Assembly (NCBI RefSeq): GCF_001553605.1
Contig: NZ_CP014229.1
Location: 3,624,501-3,688,500 of the forward strand
Length of the DNA stretch: 64,000 bases
From: Desulfovibrio fairfieldensis
GTDB lineage: Bacteria; Desulfobacterota; Desulfovibrionia; Desulfovibrionales; Desulfovibrionaceae
Direction of reading: 5' to 3'
The notes beneath the pieces were generated by a model, which made no database searches, was not told where the DNA came from, and saw nothing but the letters and a program-made list of their open reading frames with translations. Positions 17,177-25,492 of this stretch are shown in pieces. Each line of letters opens with the position of its first letter. Positions within the stretch are counted from its first letter, which is position 1. Position numbers and translations under genes: made by a program.

Positions 17177-17923
17177 ATGCGCATATCGCTCAACAGCCTG
17201 GGCCGTCTTATAGGGGCCTTGCTGCTGCTTTGCTGCGCGGCCTGCGGGCCGCACCACCTGCCTGATCCCCTGACGCCCGAAGAGCATCTGGACCTGGGCA
17301 AGGCCTACGAGGCACGGGGCGAAACCGAACGGGCCCAGGGCCAGTATACGGCGGCGGCCGTCACGGTGCCGGAAGGTGATTTCTATCTGGGCAATCTGGC
17401 CGCCGCTACCGGGCAGGACGCCGTTGCGCTGGAGTATTACCGCAAAGCCCAGCCGGATATGCCCGATGACCCGCATCTGAACAACAATCTGGCCTGGGTG
17501 CTCTGTCGTCTGGGTGAAAAGAACAATGATAAAAAGCAATTGCAGGAAGCCAGCGCCTTGGCCCGCAAGGCCTTGGCCGCCGCGCCGCCGGACCTGAAGC
17601 CCCTGTGCGAGGATACCTTGCATCACACGCAACAGGTGCTGCGCGGCGAAGCGCCCGCCGAAAAGACCTTGCCGCCGCCGCGCCGTCGGCGCGCCCGCCA
17701 GGACGCCGGTGTGCCCGGCGGAACCTCGGCCCGGCCGACTGCCCCTGTTCCGGACCGGGTTCCGGTTCAGAGTCCGGGCCGGACTCCAGCCCGGTCGCCG
17801 GAAGCCGCCGGGCCCGGCGTGCCGCCCGGAGGCGCGCCCGTGGCCTCGCCCGCGCCGTCGGCCCCGGACAGACGGCATCAGCCCGGCCTCACCCGGCCCA
17901 GCGCCGTGGACCCGGAACAGTAG
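17177..17923 (+). CDS. TPR-containing lipoprotein
   Basis: 248 residues. N-terminal lipoprotein signal 'LIGALLLLCCAACGPHH' with lipobox Cys at about 22, then two to three tetratricopeptide-like repeats ('HLDLGKAYEARGETERAQGQ', 'NLAAATGQDAVALEYYRKA', 'NNNLAWVLCRLG') to about residue 150, and a Pro/Arg/Ala-rich low-complexity C-terminus. Likely an outer- or inner-membrane scaffold. ATG at 17177 is chosen because AAAGGAGG lies 6 bases upstream; longer in-frame extension overlaps the preceding gene. A shared operon with the anchored protein upstream is likely. Confidence 0.75.
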   Translation: MRISLNSLGRLIGALLLLCCAACGPHHLPDPLTPEEHLDLGKAYEARGETERAQGQYTAAAVTVPEGDFYLGNLAAATGQDAVALEYYRKAQPDMPDDPHLNNNLAWVLCRLGEKNNDKKQLQEASALARKALAAAPPDLKPLCEDTLHHTQQVLRGEAPAEKTLPPPRRRRARQDAGVPGGTSARPTAPVPDRVPVQSPGRTPARSPEAAGPGVPPGGAPVASPAPSAPDRRHQPGLTRPSAVDPEQ

Positions 17924-17945
17924 GAAGCCAGCGCCGCTTCTGACA

Positions 17946-17981
17946 GAAAAAAGGGAGGCCGGATCACCGGTCTCCCTTTCG
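17946..17981. terminator. Bidirectional terminator
   Basis: AAAAAAGGGAGGCCGG pairs with CCGGTCTCCCTTTC between the convergent TPR lipoprotein gene and the cysteine desulfidase gene. A-run on one side and T-run on the other suit both strands. Confidence 0.75.
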
Positions 17982-18001
17982 AATTGTTATGTCCGGAACG
18001 C

Positions 18002-19309
18002 CTACAGGGCGGCGGCCCTCGGAGCGTCGGCCAGCATGACGTTGATGACCGTTTTATCGACCGAGCACATGCCCTGCGTGCTGATGGTGCCGAGATTCTG
18101 GATGGTCGTTTCCGGGCGGATTGAGACAATGCCCTGCCCGTGGCCGATATGGATGTTCTGGCTGGCCAGAAGGGCGCAGAGCACGGCTTCGGAAGCCGCC
18201 GTGGCCAGCTTGAAAGCGCAGCCGCCCTTGGCTCCGTCGCAGAGCATGCCGGCCAGGGTGCCGCTCATGGAATTGATGACCCCGGCCAGTTGGCTGTCGT
18301 CGCAGCCCAGAAGCCAGGCCACGGAAACCGCCGCGCCGACGCCGGCCGCAATGGCGCAGCCGCATACCGGGGACAGCGGGCCCGAGAACTCCTTGATGGC
18401 GATGGTCACCAGGTGGCTCAGGGCCAACGCGCGGATCAGCTTTTCCTCGTCCAGATCCTTTTCGCGGCAGACGATATAGGGCGGCAAAATGGCCGTAATG
18501 CCGTGATTGCCGCTGCCCGCGCTGGACATGACCGGCATTTTGAGCCCGGCCATGCGCGCGTCCGCCGCCGCTGCCGCGTACATGCGGACCTTGTTGACCA
18601 TATTTTCCTCTATGACGCCCTCGTCCATCAGGCGGCGCAGAGCCGCTCCCAGGCCCAGGCCGGGCATCTGTTCCAGACCGGCCTGGGCCATGCGGTAGTT
18701 CATGGGCACCCCGGCGATGAGGAAGGCGATCTCTTCCAGCGGCAGGGCCTCGACCTCCTGCCGCAGTTCCTGAATGGTCATGTCCTTGAGGATGGGCGTG
18801 ACGGCGCTTTTCTTCCCGTCCTCCGCAACGGCCGGGGCCGCTTCCTCCACGGTTTTCCCGTCCCGTTCCACCAGAACCATATTGGTGTGGCCCCCGATGA
18901 TGACGGCCCGGCCCGTGCCCTGCGCGCCGCTGACCACGGCTTCGATGAAGAAGTTTTCCTCCGCGTCGCAAAGGCCCACCTGGATGGGAACGGCATCCAG
19001 AAGCGCGTGGGCCCGGCTTACGGCGTCCTCGTCCACATCGGCGAAGACTTCCAGGCCCTTGTGCCAGTCGCCGCAGGCAAGGGCCAGCGCCACGGCGAAT
19101 TCTATGCCGTATTCACTGGTTCCCGGTATGCCCACGCCGCGCGCGTTTTTGAAGATGTTGCCGCTCAGGCGCACCCGGACGTCCCTGATGTCCCCGCGGC
19201 TTTCCTCCTGGGCGCGCGACACGGCCAGGGCGATGGCCGCCGGTTCCGTGCAGCCCAGGGCCGGTTTGACGTTACGCTTGAGCAAAGAAACGAGATGGTC
19301 GCGATACAT
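18002..19309 (-). CDS. cyuA: L-cysteine desulfidase-like protein (UPF0597/CyuA family)
   Basis: 435 residues of the UPF0597 family, which includes the archaeal [4Fe-4S] L-cysteine desulfidase and enterobacterial CyuA; they convert L-cysteine to pyruvate, ammonia and H2S. Candidate cluster ligands are visible: Cys20 in 'LGCTEPAA', the 'SPVCGCAIAAG' pair and 'GAKGGCAFK'. Glycine-rich 'SSAGSGNHG' and 'VMSSAGS' segments are also typical. Start ATG at 19309. Last gene of the ATC hydrolase-like-tctBAC operon, 60 bp after tctC. Serine dehydratase activity is an alternative, since the family is distantly related. Confidence 0.85.
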   Translation of the reverse strand: MYRDHLVSLLKRNVKPALGCTEPAAIALAVSRAQEESRGDIRDVRVRLSGNIFKNARGVGIPGTSEYGIEFAVALALACGDWHKGLEVFADVDEDAVSRAHALLDAVPIQVGLCDAEENFFIEAVVSGAQGTGRAVIIGGHTNMVLVERDGKTVEEAAPAVAEDGKKSAVTPILKDMTIQELRQEVEALPLEEIAFLIAGVPMNYRMAQAGLEQMPGLGLGAALRRLMDEGVIEENMVNKVRMYAAAAADARMAGLKMPVMSSAGSGNHGITAILPPYIVCREKDLDEEKLIRALALSHLVTIAIKEFSGPLSPVCGCAIAAGVGAAVSVAWLLGCDDSQLAGVINSMSGTLAGMLCDGAKGGCAFKLATAASEAVLCALLASQNIHIGHGQGIVSIRPETTIQNLGTISTQGMCSVDKTVINVMLADAPRAAAL

Positions 19310-19369
19310 GTTTTTTCCTTTCAGAGCGGTCGCCTGTAACGGAGATGCCGGAGCAGGTCATCCGCGCGG

Positions 19370-20353
19370 TTATTGAGCGCCTTTTTCTTCCTTGTACTGG
19401 CGGATCGGAGCGGCGAAGAAGTCGCTGTACTGCTTGAGCACCTTGCCGAATTCAGCGCCCGGCAAATAGCTGGGGCGGATATAGACCTGTTGCAGCTTGG
19501 CCTGCACGCCGGGATCGGCCAGGGCTTCCTTGAACAATTCCTGGAGGCGCTCCACGCGGTCGGCGGGAATGCGCCTGGGCCCCACGATGCCGTACACCGA
19601 GTCGAAAACCAGATTTTTGTCCACCTGTTCCACAAAGGTGGGCGCGTCCGGGTAGTAGGCGTCGCGCTTGGCGCTGGAAACCGCAATGACCCGGATGGCG
19701 TCCTTGTGCGGCAGGAAGTTGGCCACCGGGGTGTAGGCCACGCTGATGTGCCCGCCCAGCAGGGCGGTCACCAGTTCGCCGCCGCCGTTGTAGGCGACGT
19801 AGGGCACGTTGGAGTCGGGGAAATGCTTCATAAGCTGCATGTGGAAAAATCGCTGCGCTGTGAGCGCGCCGGGGCTGCCGAGGCTGTACTTGTCAGGGGC
19901 GGCCTTGGCTTTTTCCATAAGGTCGGCAAGCGAGGCGATACCCGATGCGGGCAGCACGCCCCAGCCCATGGTGAACTCGGAAATCTGCGCGATGGGGGTG
20001 AAGCTCTCGTAGGTGAAGCCGCACGGCTTGACCTGCGGCACCACGGTCAGCACGTTGGCCGAGGTCAGGCTGATGGTGTAGCCGTCGGGCCGGGCGCGCG
20101 ACAGCTCCACCATGGCGGGAATGCCGCTGCCTCCGGCCTTGCTGGTGACCAGCAGGGTGATGCCGTGCTTGTTTTGCAGGTATTCGCCGAGGATGCGGGC
20201 CAGCGTGTCGGGGGCGTTGCCCGCGCCGAAAGGCATGATCAGCGTAATGGGGCGGTCGGGAAAGGTTTCCGCCGTTGCGGGCGCGGCCATACAGCACAGG
20301 GCCAGCAGGCAAGCGGCGGCTGTCGCCAAACGTCTTTTGACTGTCTCAAACAT
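19370..20353 (-). CDS. tctC: Tripartite tricarboxylate-type transporter, periplasmic binding protein
   Basis: 327 residues. Signal peptide 'LATAAACLLALCCMAAPATA', then a Bug/TctC fold starting 'FPDRPITLIMPFGAGNAPDT', with 'TSKAGGSGIPAMVELSRARP' and 'VPYVAYNGGGELVTALLGG' typical of the family. It captures a small organic acid in the periplasm and passes it to TctAB. Start ATG at 20353 after AAGGAG. Lies 24 bp downstream of tctA. The ligand cannot be read from sequence; neighbours suggest a sulfur-containing amino acid derivative rather than citrate. Confidence 0.93.
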   Translation of the reverse strand: MFETVKRRLATAAACLLALCCMAAPATAETFPDRPITLIMPFGAGNAPDTLARILGEYLQNKHGITLLVTSKAGGSGIPAMVELSRARPDGYTISLTSANVLTVVPQVKPCGFTYESFTPIAQISEFTMGWGVLPASGIASLADLMEKAKAAPDKYSLGSPGALTAQRFFHMQLMKHFPDSNVPYVAYNGGGELVTALLGGHISVAYTPVANFLPHKDAIRVIAVSSAKRDAYYPDAPTFVEQVDKNLVFDSVYGIVGPRRIPADRVERLQELFKEALADPGVQAKLQQVYIRPSYLPGAEFGKVLKQYSDFFAAPIRQYKEEKGAQ

Positions 20354-20377
20354 GCTTGTTCTCCTTACGGTTGCAGG

Positions 20378-21871
20378 CTATCCCGCCGGTGTGGCGGGTT
20401 TGCGGCGCAGTTCGTCCCAGGCCGCCTTGAGGATGATCAGAAGGCTGACGGCCAGGATGGTGCAGGCAATGGGGCTGGTTACAAAAATACTCAGGTCGTT
20501 GCGGGAGATGGAGAGCGTGCGCCGGAAATTGGATTCGGCAATGGGCCCCAGAATCAGCGCCAGCAGCAAGGGCGGCTGCGGAAAGCCCCCCTTGAGCATC
20601 AGATAGCCGAGCAGGCCGAATCCGGCCATAATCCACAGGTCAAAGGTGGAATTGTTGGTGGCGTAACTGCCGATGGCGCAGAGCACCAGGACAATGGGCA
20701 TGAGAATGGGGGTGGGCACATGGACGATCTTGCCCGCCACGCGCACGGCCAGCAGGCCGATGACCAGCATGGCTGCCTGGGCCACGAAGAAACTCCCGAA
20801 AATGCCGCTGACCACAGTGCTGTGCTCGCTGAACAGCAGCGGACCGGGGGCCAGGCCCTGAATCATGAGCGCGCCCAGCAAAATGGCCGTCAGCACATCC
20901 CCCGGCACTCCCAGAACCATCATGGGAATGAGCGCCCCGCCCGTGACGGCGTTGTTGGAGCTTTCCGTGGCGGCAATGCCCTCAAGGGTTCCCGTGCCGA
21001 AGGCTTCCGGCGTGGCCGAGTGCCGCTTGGCTTCGCTGTAGGCGATGAAACAGGCCGCGCTGGCTCCCGTCGCCGGAATGATGCCGATGATCGTGCCGAT
21101 GACCGAGGAGCGCAGCAGATTGAATTTCTGGACCAGCAGCTCCTTGAGCGCCAAGCCCTTGTTGGAAAGACGGCCGTATTTCACTATGCCGAACTGGCCG
21201 CGAAAGACGTCTTCCAGGGAAAGCATGACCTGCGACACGGCAAACAGGCCCACCAGCGCCGGTACCAGGGGAATACCGCTGAACAGGTCCGGCATATTGA
21301 AGGTGTTGCGGAAATCCCCTGAAACCTGGTCAATGCCGATGGAGGAAAGAAAAAGTCCGAAAAAGGCGGCCGCTAGGCCTTTGACAATGTTGCCGGAAGA
21401 AAATGTCGCGACCACCGTAAGGGCGAACACGGCCAGGGCAAAGTATTCGGGCGCGCCGAAGCGCATGGCCGCCATGGCCAGCAGCGGGGCGCAGGTCACC
21501 AGGGCGACGCCGCTGAAGGTGCCCCCCAGAAAGGAGGCCCAGGTCGCCATGTCCAAGGCCTTGAGCGACTGCCCTTTTGCCGTGAGTTTGGGGCCTTCCA
21601 GTATGGTCGCGGCGGCGGCCACGGTGCCGGGGGTGCCCACCAGAATGGCCGAGATGCAGCCCCCGTAAATGGCGCCGCAATACATGCCCAGCAGCAGGGA
21701 GAAAGCCTCCACCGTGGGCATGCCGAAAGAAAGCGGTATGAGCAGCGCGACGCCCATGGCCGCCGTCAGGCCCGGTAATGATCCGAAAATAATGCCCAGA
21801 GCCACGCCCGAGCAGTTGGCGAGAAGCGCCGCCGGCGTCAGGGCCTGTTGCAGTCCCGCAAAGATATCCAT
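20378..21871 (-). CDS. tctA: Tripartite tricarboxylate-type transporter, large membrane subunit
   Basis: 497 residues with about 11-12 transmembrane helices. Family signatures: 'GIIFGSLPGLTAAMGVALLI', 'GMYCGAIYGGCISAILVGTP', 'ATIIGIIPATGASAACFIAY' analogues and 'GVPGDVLTAILLGALMIQG'. TctA forms the ion-coupled channel of the transporter. Start ATG at 21871, 15 bp after tctB; the following tctC is 24 bp away. A long frame on the opposite strand (19373-21322) is its shadow. Confidence 0.95.
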   Translation of the reverse strand: MDIFAGLQQALTPAALLANCSGVALGIIFGSLPGLTAAMGVALLIPLSFGMPTVEAFSLLLGMYCGAIYGGCISAILVGTPGTVAAAATILEGPKLTAKGQSLKALDMATWASFLGGTFSGVALVTCAPLLAMAAMRFGAPEYFALAVFALTVVATFSSGNIVKGLAAAFFGLFLSSIGIDQVSGDFRNTFNMPDLFSGIPLVPALVGLFAVSQVMLSLEDVFRGQFGIVKYGRLSNKGLALKELLVQKFNLLRSSVIGTIIGIIPATGASAACFIAYSEAKRHSATPEAFGTGTLEGIAATESSNNAVTGGALIPMMVLGVPGDVLTAILLGALMIQGLAPGPLLFSEHSTVVSGIFGSFFVAQAAMLVIGLLAVRVAGKIVHVPTPILMPIVLVLCAIGSYATNNSTFDLWIMAGFGLLGYLMLKGGFPQPPLLLALILGPIAESNFRRTLSISRNDLSIFVTSPIACTILAVSLLIILKAAWDELRRKPATPAG

Positions 21872-21886
21872 TATGCCGGTCTCCTG

Positions 21887-22372
21887 TTAGGGCAAGAGAA
21901 TTTGAAAAAAGCCGCCGAAGGCCAGCACGAGAATCCCGGTGGTTCCCACGGCGACGCAGATGATTTCCAGGGGCTTGCGCCTGCCGAGCACGGGCAGGGC
22001 CACAAGCAGGAAAAGCAGGGTGGCAACGATGAACCCGCCGTTGTGGGGCATGCCGAGCCGGTTCATGCCGCTGATCAGGTCGCCGAGCCAGACCATGGCG
22101 GCCATGTAGCAGACCCAGAACACATAGAATGCGAGAACTTTGGGGTCGAGATTGAACGACCGTGAGGCCCTGTCCGCATTGCGTCGCGCAATCCCCGTTA
22201 TGACGAGAAGAACGCCGCATAACGCCGTCGCGCCGAGCGTGATATAGGGCAGGGTGGAGGGGCCTGCCCATTCCTCGGCGGACGGGGGCGGCAGCTGGCT
22301 GGTGCTCAGGGCGCCCACGGCGCAGAAAAGCAGGATGACGATCCCGGAAATGACGTCCTTATGGATTCTCAT
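21887..22372 (-). CDS. tctB: Tripartite tricarboxylate-type transporter, small membrane subunit
   Basis: 161 residues, four predicted transmembrane helices ('VISGIVILLFCAVGALSTS', 'PYITLGATALCGVLLVITGI', 'VLAFYVFWVCYMAAMVWLG' and a C-terminal pair), the usual TctB layout. Start ATG at 22372 with AAGGAGACC upstream. It precedes tctA by 15 bp. A strong GC hairpin lies between it and the upstream ATC-hydrolase-like gene, which may set the ratio of enzyme to transporter mRNA. Confidence 0.85.
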   Translation of the reverse strand: MRIHKDVISGIVILLFCAVGALSTSQLPPPSAEEWAGPSTLPYITLGATALCGVLLVITGIARRNADRASRSFNLDPKVLAFYVFWVCYMAAMVWLGDLISGMNRLGMPHNGGFIVATLLFLLVALPVLGRRKPLEIICVAVGTTGILVLAFGGFFQILLP

Positions 22373-22408
22373 GGTCTCCTTCCCCCGGAAGTCTCAGGCT
22401 CTTTTTCT

Positions 22409-22436
22409 GCCGGGGCCTCCCGGCGGAGGCCCCGGC
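22409..22436. repeat. GC-rich hairpin between ATC-hydrolase-like gene and tctB
   Basis: GCCGGGGCCTC pairs perfectly with GAGGCCCCGGC across a 6-base loop. No T-run follows on the minus strand, so partial termination or mRNA-end stabilisation is more likely than full termination. Confidence 0.6.
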
Positions 22437-22446
22437 TCATGACAGA

Positions 22447-22920
22447 TTAGGGCCGGGCTTTTTTCCACAAGCGGACGCGGCAAAAGCTGTCGCCCTTGCC
22501 GAGCCGCTCGACGATATCGCACGGTATGTCGTGCTCGGCGGCGCGGTTGCGGTCCAGCTCCATGGCGATATCGCAATACAGGTCCTGCTTTTCAGGGGAA
22601 AGTCCCATGGCTTTCCACTCTTCCAGCAGGGGACAGTAATGCATGCGCATTTCGCTGTACTCGTCATTCTTGGTGATTTCCGTTTCAAAGACGCCGCCCA
22701 TGTCGCGGTAGTGGATGTCCACCCATTCGTCGGGCGTTATTTTGTGCCCATCGCGTTCCGCACGGATACAGCCGTAGCTGGTGATGGCCTTCCTCGCCGC
22801 GGCTTCGGCCTTGTCGGAGGGCAGAATCTTTTCCAGTTCGCCGCAGAGGCAGGCCATTACACGGGCGCGGTCGCGCATTGCGCCGCGAACACGCTCTGTA
22901 ACTTCTTTATTCCACTCCAT
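22447..22920 (-). CDS. L-2-amino-thiazoline-4-carboxylic acid hydrolase-like protein
   Basis: 157 residues resembling the ATC hydrolase family: 'MHYCPLLEEWKAMGLSPEKQ', 'CDIAMELDRNRA' and the C-terminal 'KGDSFCRVRLWK'. ATC hydrolase opens the thiazoline ring to N-carbamoyl-L-cysteine, a cysteine precursor. Conserved Cys and Asp residues in these motifs fit a small thiol/metal hydrolase. ATG at 22920 is preferred because AAGGAGA lies 8 bases upstream; an ATG at 22938 falls before that site. First gene of an operon ending in the cysteine desulfidase-like gene, downstream of a sigma-54-type promoter. The true substrate may differ from ATC. Confidence 0.75.
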   Translation of the reverse strand: MEWNKEVTERVRGAMRDRARVMACLCGELEKILPSDKAEAAARKAITSYGCIRAERDGHKITPDEWVDIHYRDMGGVFETEITKNDEYSEMRMHYCPLLEEWKAMGLSPEKQDLYCDIAMELDRNRAAEHDIPCDIVERLGKGDSFCRVRLWKKARP

Positions 22921-23021
22921 ACAGACTTCTCCTTGCATAAGGACTAGTAGTCAAGCATGCTTTATGTATTTTACTATAAAGAAAAGACACCATAGCCGCA
23001 GCATATGCTGTCCAGTGTATA

Positions 23022-23037
23022 ATCAAATATTGTGCCA
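23022..23037 (-). promoter_or_regulatory. Sigma-54-type -24/-12 promoter for the ATC hydrolase-tct-cyuA operon
   Basis: Minus strand reads TGGCAC-AATAT-TTGA, matching TGGCAC-N5-TTGC except one base in the -12 element. It lies 102 bp upstream of the first gene and next to a sigma-54 activator gene, which supports it. Confidence 0.65.
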
Positions 23038-23090
23038 AAAATGTTCTCTAGGGATAACGTGCTATTTTTTAAGTCTTTTTATCCGTGATG

Positions 23091-23107
23091 CCGCAGAACG
23101 ACTGTGG
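23091..23107. promoter_or_regulatory. Candidate upstream activator site
   Basis: Imperfect dyad CCGCAG-N5-CTGTGG about 55-70 bp upstream of the -24 element, a normal distance for an enhancer of the adjacent sigma-54 activator. A perfect 12-bp palindrome CAGCATATGCTG at 22999-23010 overlaps the predicted start site and is a second candidate. Confidence 0.35.
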
Positions 23108-23275
23108 ACAATGAAGCGATTTTTTTCACATTTTTTAAAATTTTATTCTCATTTTTCTTAAATAAAGTTTATTTCTGAAAAAGCTATTGATTTTTTAAGA
23201 TAAAAGTATTTAAAAAAATAAAAAATTTCTCAATATAAATTGAGAATGATAAAAATCGAGCGGGAGAAGGCAGGC

Positions 23276-24244
23276 ATGTCTTTCGTCAACGGAAATATGC
23301 AACTGGTGGGGCAAAGCCCGGCCATTTGCCGACTGCGCGAACAGATCGGCAAAGTCGCCGCCATGGACGCCGTCGTCCTTGTGCAGGGCGAGTCCGGCAC
23401 GGGCAAGGAGCTGGTGGCGCGAGCCATTCATATGCAAAGCCCGCGTCAGCAAAAGGCGTTTGTGGCCATCAACTGCGGGGCCATTCCCGAGTCGCTGACG
23501 GAAAGCATTCTTTTCGGCTACGAGGGCGGGGCTTTTTCCGGAGCTCACAGCGCCGGTCAGACGGGTCTGCTGGAAAAGGCCAACGGCGGCACCCTGTTTC
23601 TGGACGAGGCGGGCGAAATGCCGCCCAGCCTGCAGGCCAAGATGCTGCGGACCTTGCAGAATTATAAAATCCGCCGCGTGGGAGGCAGCCAGGTCTGCCA
23701 GCTGGATGTGCGGATAGTCGCCGCCAGCAATCGGAACCTGCGCGACGCGGTCAAATCCGGGCGCTTCCGCGAGGATCTTTTTTACCGGCTGGACGTCATT
23801 CCGCTGATTGTCCCGCCCTTGCGCGAACGGCAGGGGGACATACGCCTTCTGGTGGAGTTCTTTCTCGAGTCTTACAGTGCCGCGAGGGGGATCCGTTACG
23901 AAATCTCCTCCGGCCTGCTCAAGAAATTCGAGGCCTACGCATGGCCCGGCAATGTGCGCGAACTGAAGAACTTTGTGGAGTACGGCATCTGCTTCAGCGA
24001 AGACGGCCGGCTCACCAAAAAACTGCTGGAGCCGCGCTTCGCCCTGGTCGGTGCCCCGGAATGTTCCGGCGCGCGGGTCGTGCGCCGCCGGAAGCCTGCT
24101 TTTGACGCGACGCATCTGGAAACGCTGCTGCGCCGTTACGGCCGCAGTACGGAAGGCAAAAAAGCCGTGGCCCGCCAGATGGGCATCAGCCTGGCCACGC
24201 TGTACCGCCACCTCAGGCGGGACCAGGAGGACGGCGCGCGGTAG
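23276..24244 (+). CDS. Sigma-54-dependent transcriptional activator without sensor domain
   Basis: 322 residues: a central AAA+ domain with Walker A 'GESGTGKE', the sigma-54 contact loop 'GAFSGA' (Ser in place of the usual Thr), Walker B-type 'GGTLFLDEAGEM' and 'ERQGD'/'WPGNVREL' motifs, then a Fis-type HTH ('AVARQMGISLATLYRHLRR'). There is no receiver, GAF or PAS domain in front, so activity may be set by an unlinked partner or by expression level. ATG at 23276 is chosen because GGGAGAAGG lies just upstream. Divergent from the ATC hydrolase-tct-cyuA operon, which it most likely controls. Confidence 0.9.
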   Translation: MSFVNGNMQLVGQSPAICRLREQIGKVAAMDAVVLVQGESGTGKELVARAIHMQSPRQQKAFVAINCGAIPESLTESILFGYEGGAFSGAHSAGQTGLLEKANGGTLFLDEAGEMPPSLQAKMLRTLQNYKIRRVGGSQVCQLDVRIVAASNRNLRDAVKSGRFREDLFYRLDVIPLIVPPLRERQGDIRLLVEFFLESYSAARGIRYEISSGLLKKFEAYAWPGNVRELKNFVEYGICFSEDGRLTKKLLEPRFALVGAPECSGARVVRRRKPAFDATHLETLLRRYGRSTEGKKAVARQMGISLATLYRHLRRDQEDGAR

Positions 24245-24329
24245 GGCGGGGTTGCTTATGGCGATGGCTGCGGAACGTCCGCGCGGAACATTTGGATATT
24301 TTCAACAGCCAAACGCTCTGAAAACAGTG

Positions 24330-24372
24330 AAGGCCGGTTCCCCCGCATCCTGTCGGGAAAACCGGCCCTTTT
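24330..24372 (+). terminator. Terminator after the sigma-54 activator gene
   Basis: GGCCGGTT pairs with AACCGGCC around an inner CCCCCG/CGGG pair, followed by CTTTTC, between two convergent genes. Confidence 0.7.
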
Positions 24373-24393
24373 CGCATGGACGGGAAAACGCGC

Positions 24394-25320
24394 TCAGCGC
24401 AGGCCCAGGTCGCGCAGCAGGTTCGCCACGGCCATCTGGCCCATCTGTTCGGTGGCCCCAGCCGTGGACGAGGAACAATGCGAGCCCATGACCAGATTGT
24501 CCAGCGCGTACCAGGCCGGATTTGCCGGAGGTTCCTGCTCAAAGACATCCAGGCCCGCGCCGTGGATCCGGCCTTCCCGCAGGGCGGCCAGCAGGGCGTC
24601 CTCGTCGATGAGCCCGCCGCGCGCCGTATTGATCAGCACGGCTGTTTTTTTCATGGCGGCGAGGCGTTGGGCATTGATCAGATTACGGGTTTCGTCCGTA
24701 AGCAGCGTGTGCAGGGTGATGAAATCGGCCTCCCGGCAGATGCGGTCCACATCGGCGCGCTCAATGCCCGCCTCTTGGGCGTAGGCCTCGTCCCAGGCGA
24801 TATCGTGGGCCAGGATTTTCATGTCGAAACCGCGCGCCCGGCGGGCCACGCATTTGCCGATGGCCCCCAGGCCCACAATGCCCAGAGTCTTGCCGTAGAG
24901 ATCGATGCCGGTGATCTTGCTCCAGTCCTTTTCCCGGCAGCGCCGGTCGATGAGAGCCGCCTTGCGGGCCACGGTGAGCATCAGGGTCAGGGCGTAGTCG
25001 GCCACGGCGTTGCTGTTGGCCCCCACAGTGCGCGAGACGGCGATGCCCCGTGCCTTGCAGGCCTCCAGATCAATATTGTCCAGGCCCACGCCGTACTTGG
25101 CGATGGCCCGCAGTTTGGGCGCGGCGGCCAGCACCGAGGCGTTCATGGGGTCCACGCCCAGGATGACGCCCTCGCACGGGGCCAGCTTTTCCTTGACGGC
25201 TTCCTCGGAGAGGATGCCGCCCGTGTCGTTGCGGATGACTTCCAGTCCGGCGTCGCGCAGGATGTCGAAAAGTTCGGGATTGTTTTTGCCGAAGGAACGG
25301 GGCGTAACAAGAATCTTCAC
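24394..25320 (-). CDS. D-2-hydroxyacid dehydrogenase (SerA-like)
   Basis: 308 residues, NAD-dependent D-isomer 2-hydroxyacid dehydrogenase. Rossmann motif 'GIVGLGAIGKCVA' (about residue 145), substrate/catalytic Arg in 'NTARGG', Glu in 'DVFEQEP' and His in 'GSHCSSSTAG'. Close in layout to short phosphoglycerate dehydrogenases and to D-lactate/hydroxypyruvate enzymes; no ACT domain, so probably not the biosynthetic SerA. GTG at 25320 with GAGAGGAG upstream is the likely start, because the longer in-frame extension is Arg/Pro-rich and atypical. Convergent with the sigma-54 activator; a link to degradation of cysteine or serine analogues is possible but unproven. Confidence 0.88.
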   Translation of the reverse strand: MKILVTPRSFGKNNPELFDILRDAGLEVIRNDTGGILSEEAVKEKLAPCEGVILGVDPMNASVLAAAPKLRAIAKYGVGLDNIDLEACKARGIAVSRTVGANSNAVADYALTLMLTVARKAALIDRRCREKDWSKITGIDLYGKTLGIVGLGAIGKCVARRARGFDMKILAHDIAWDEAYAQEAGIERADVDRICREADFITLHTLLTDETRNLINAQRLAAMKKTAVLINTARGGLIDEDALLAALREGRIHGAGLDVFEQEPPANPAWYALDNLVMGSHCSSSTAGATEQMGQMAVANLLRDLGLR

Positions 25321-25492
25321 AGGACGCGCTCCTCTCGAGTTGTGTGCGTGAAATTGCGGATGGGCCGTGCGCGCCTGAGGCCAGCCGTTGGCGAGCTTGC
25401 GGGCCTTGGGATAGCGCCGGGCGCGGGCGTTTTTAATGAGGCCTGACCCTAACCCAAGGGCCGGATTTGTCAATGTCTCCGCCCTCGGACCC

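Noticed and set aside
19373..21322. 649-codon plus-strand frame opposite tctC/tctA
   Set aside because: His/Gly/Gln-rich composition typical of antisense GC-rich frames; the minus-strand transporter genes explain the region.
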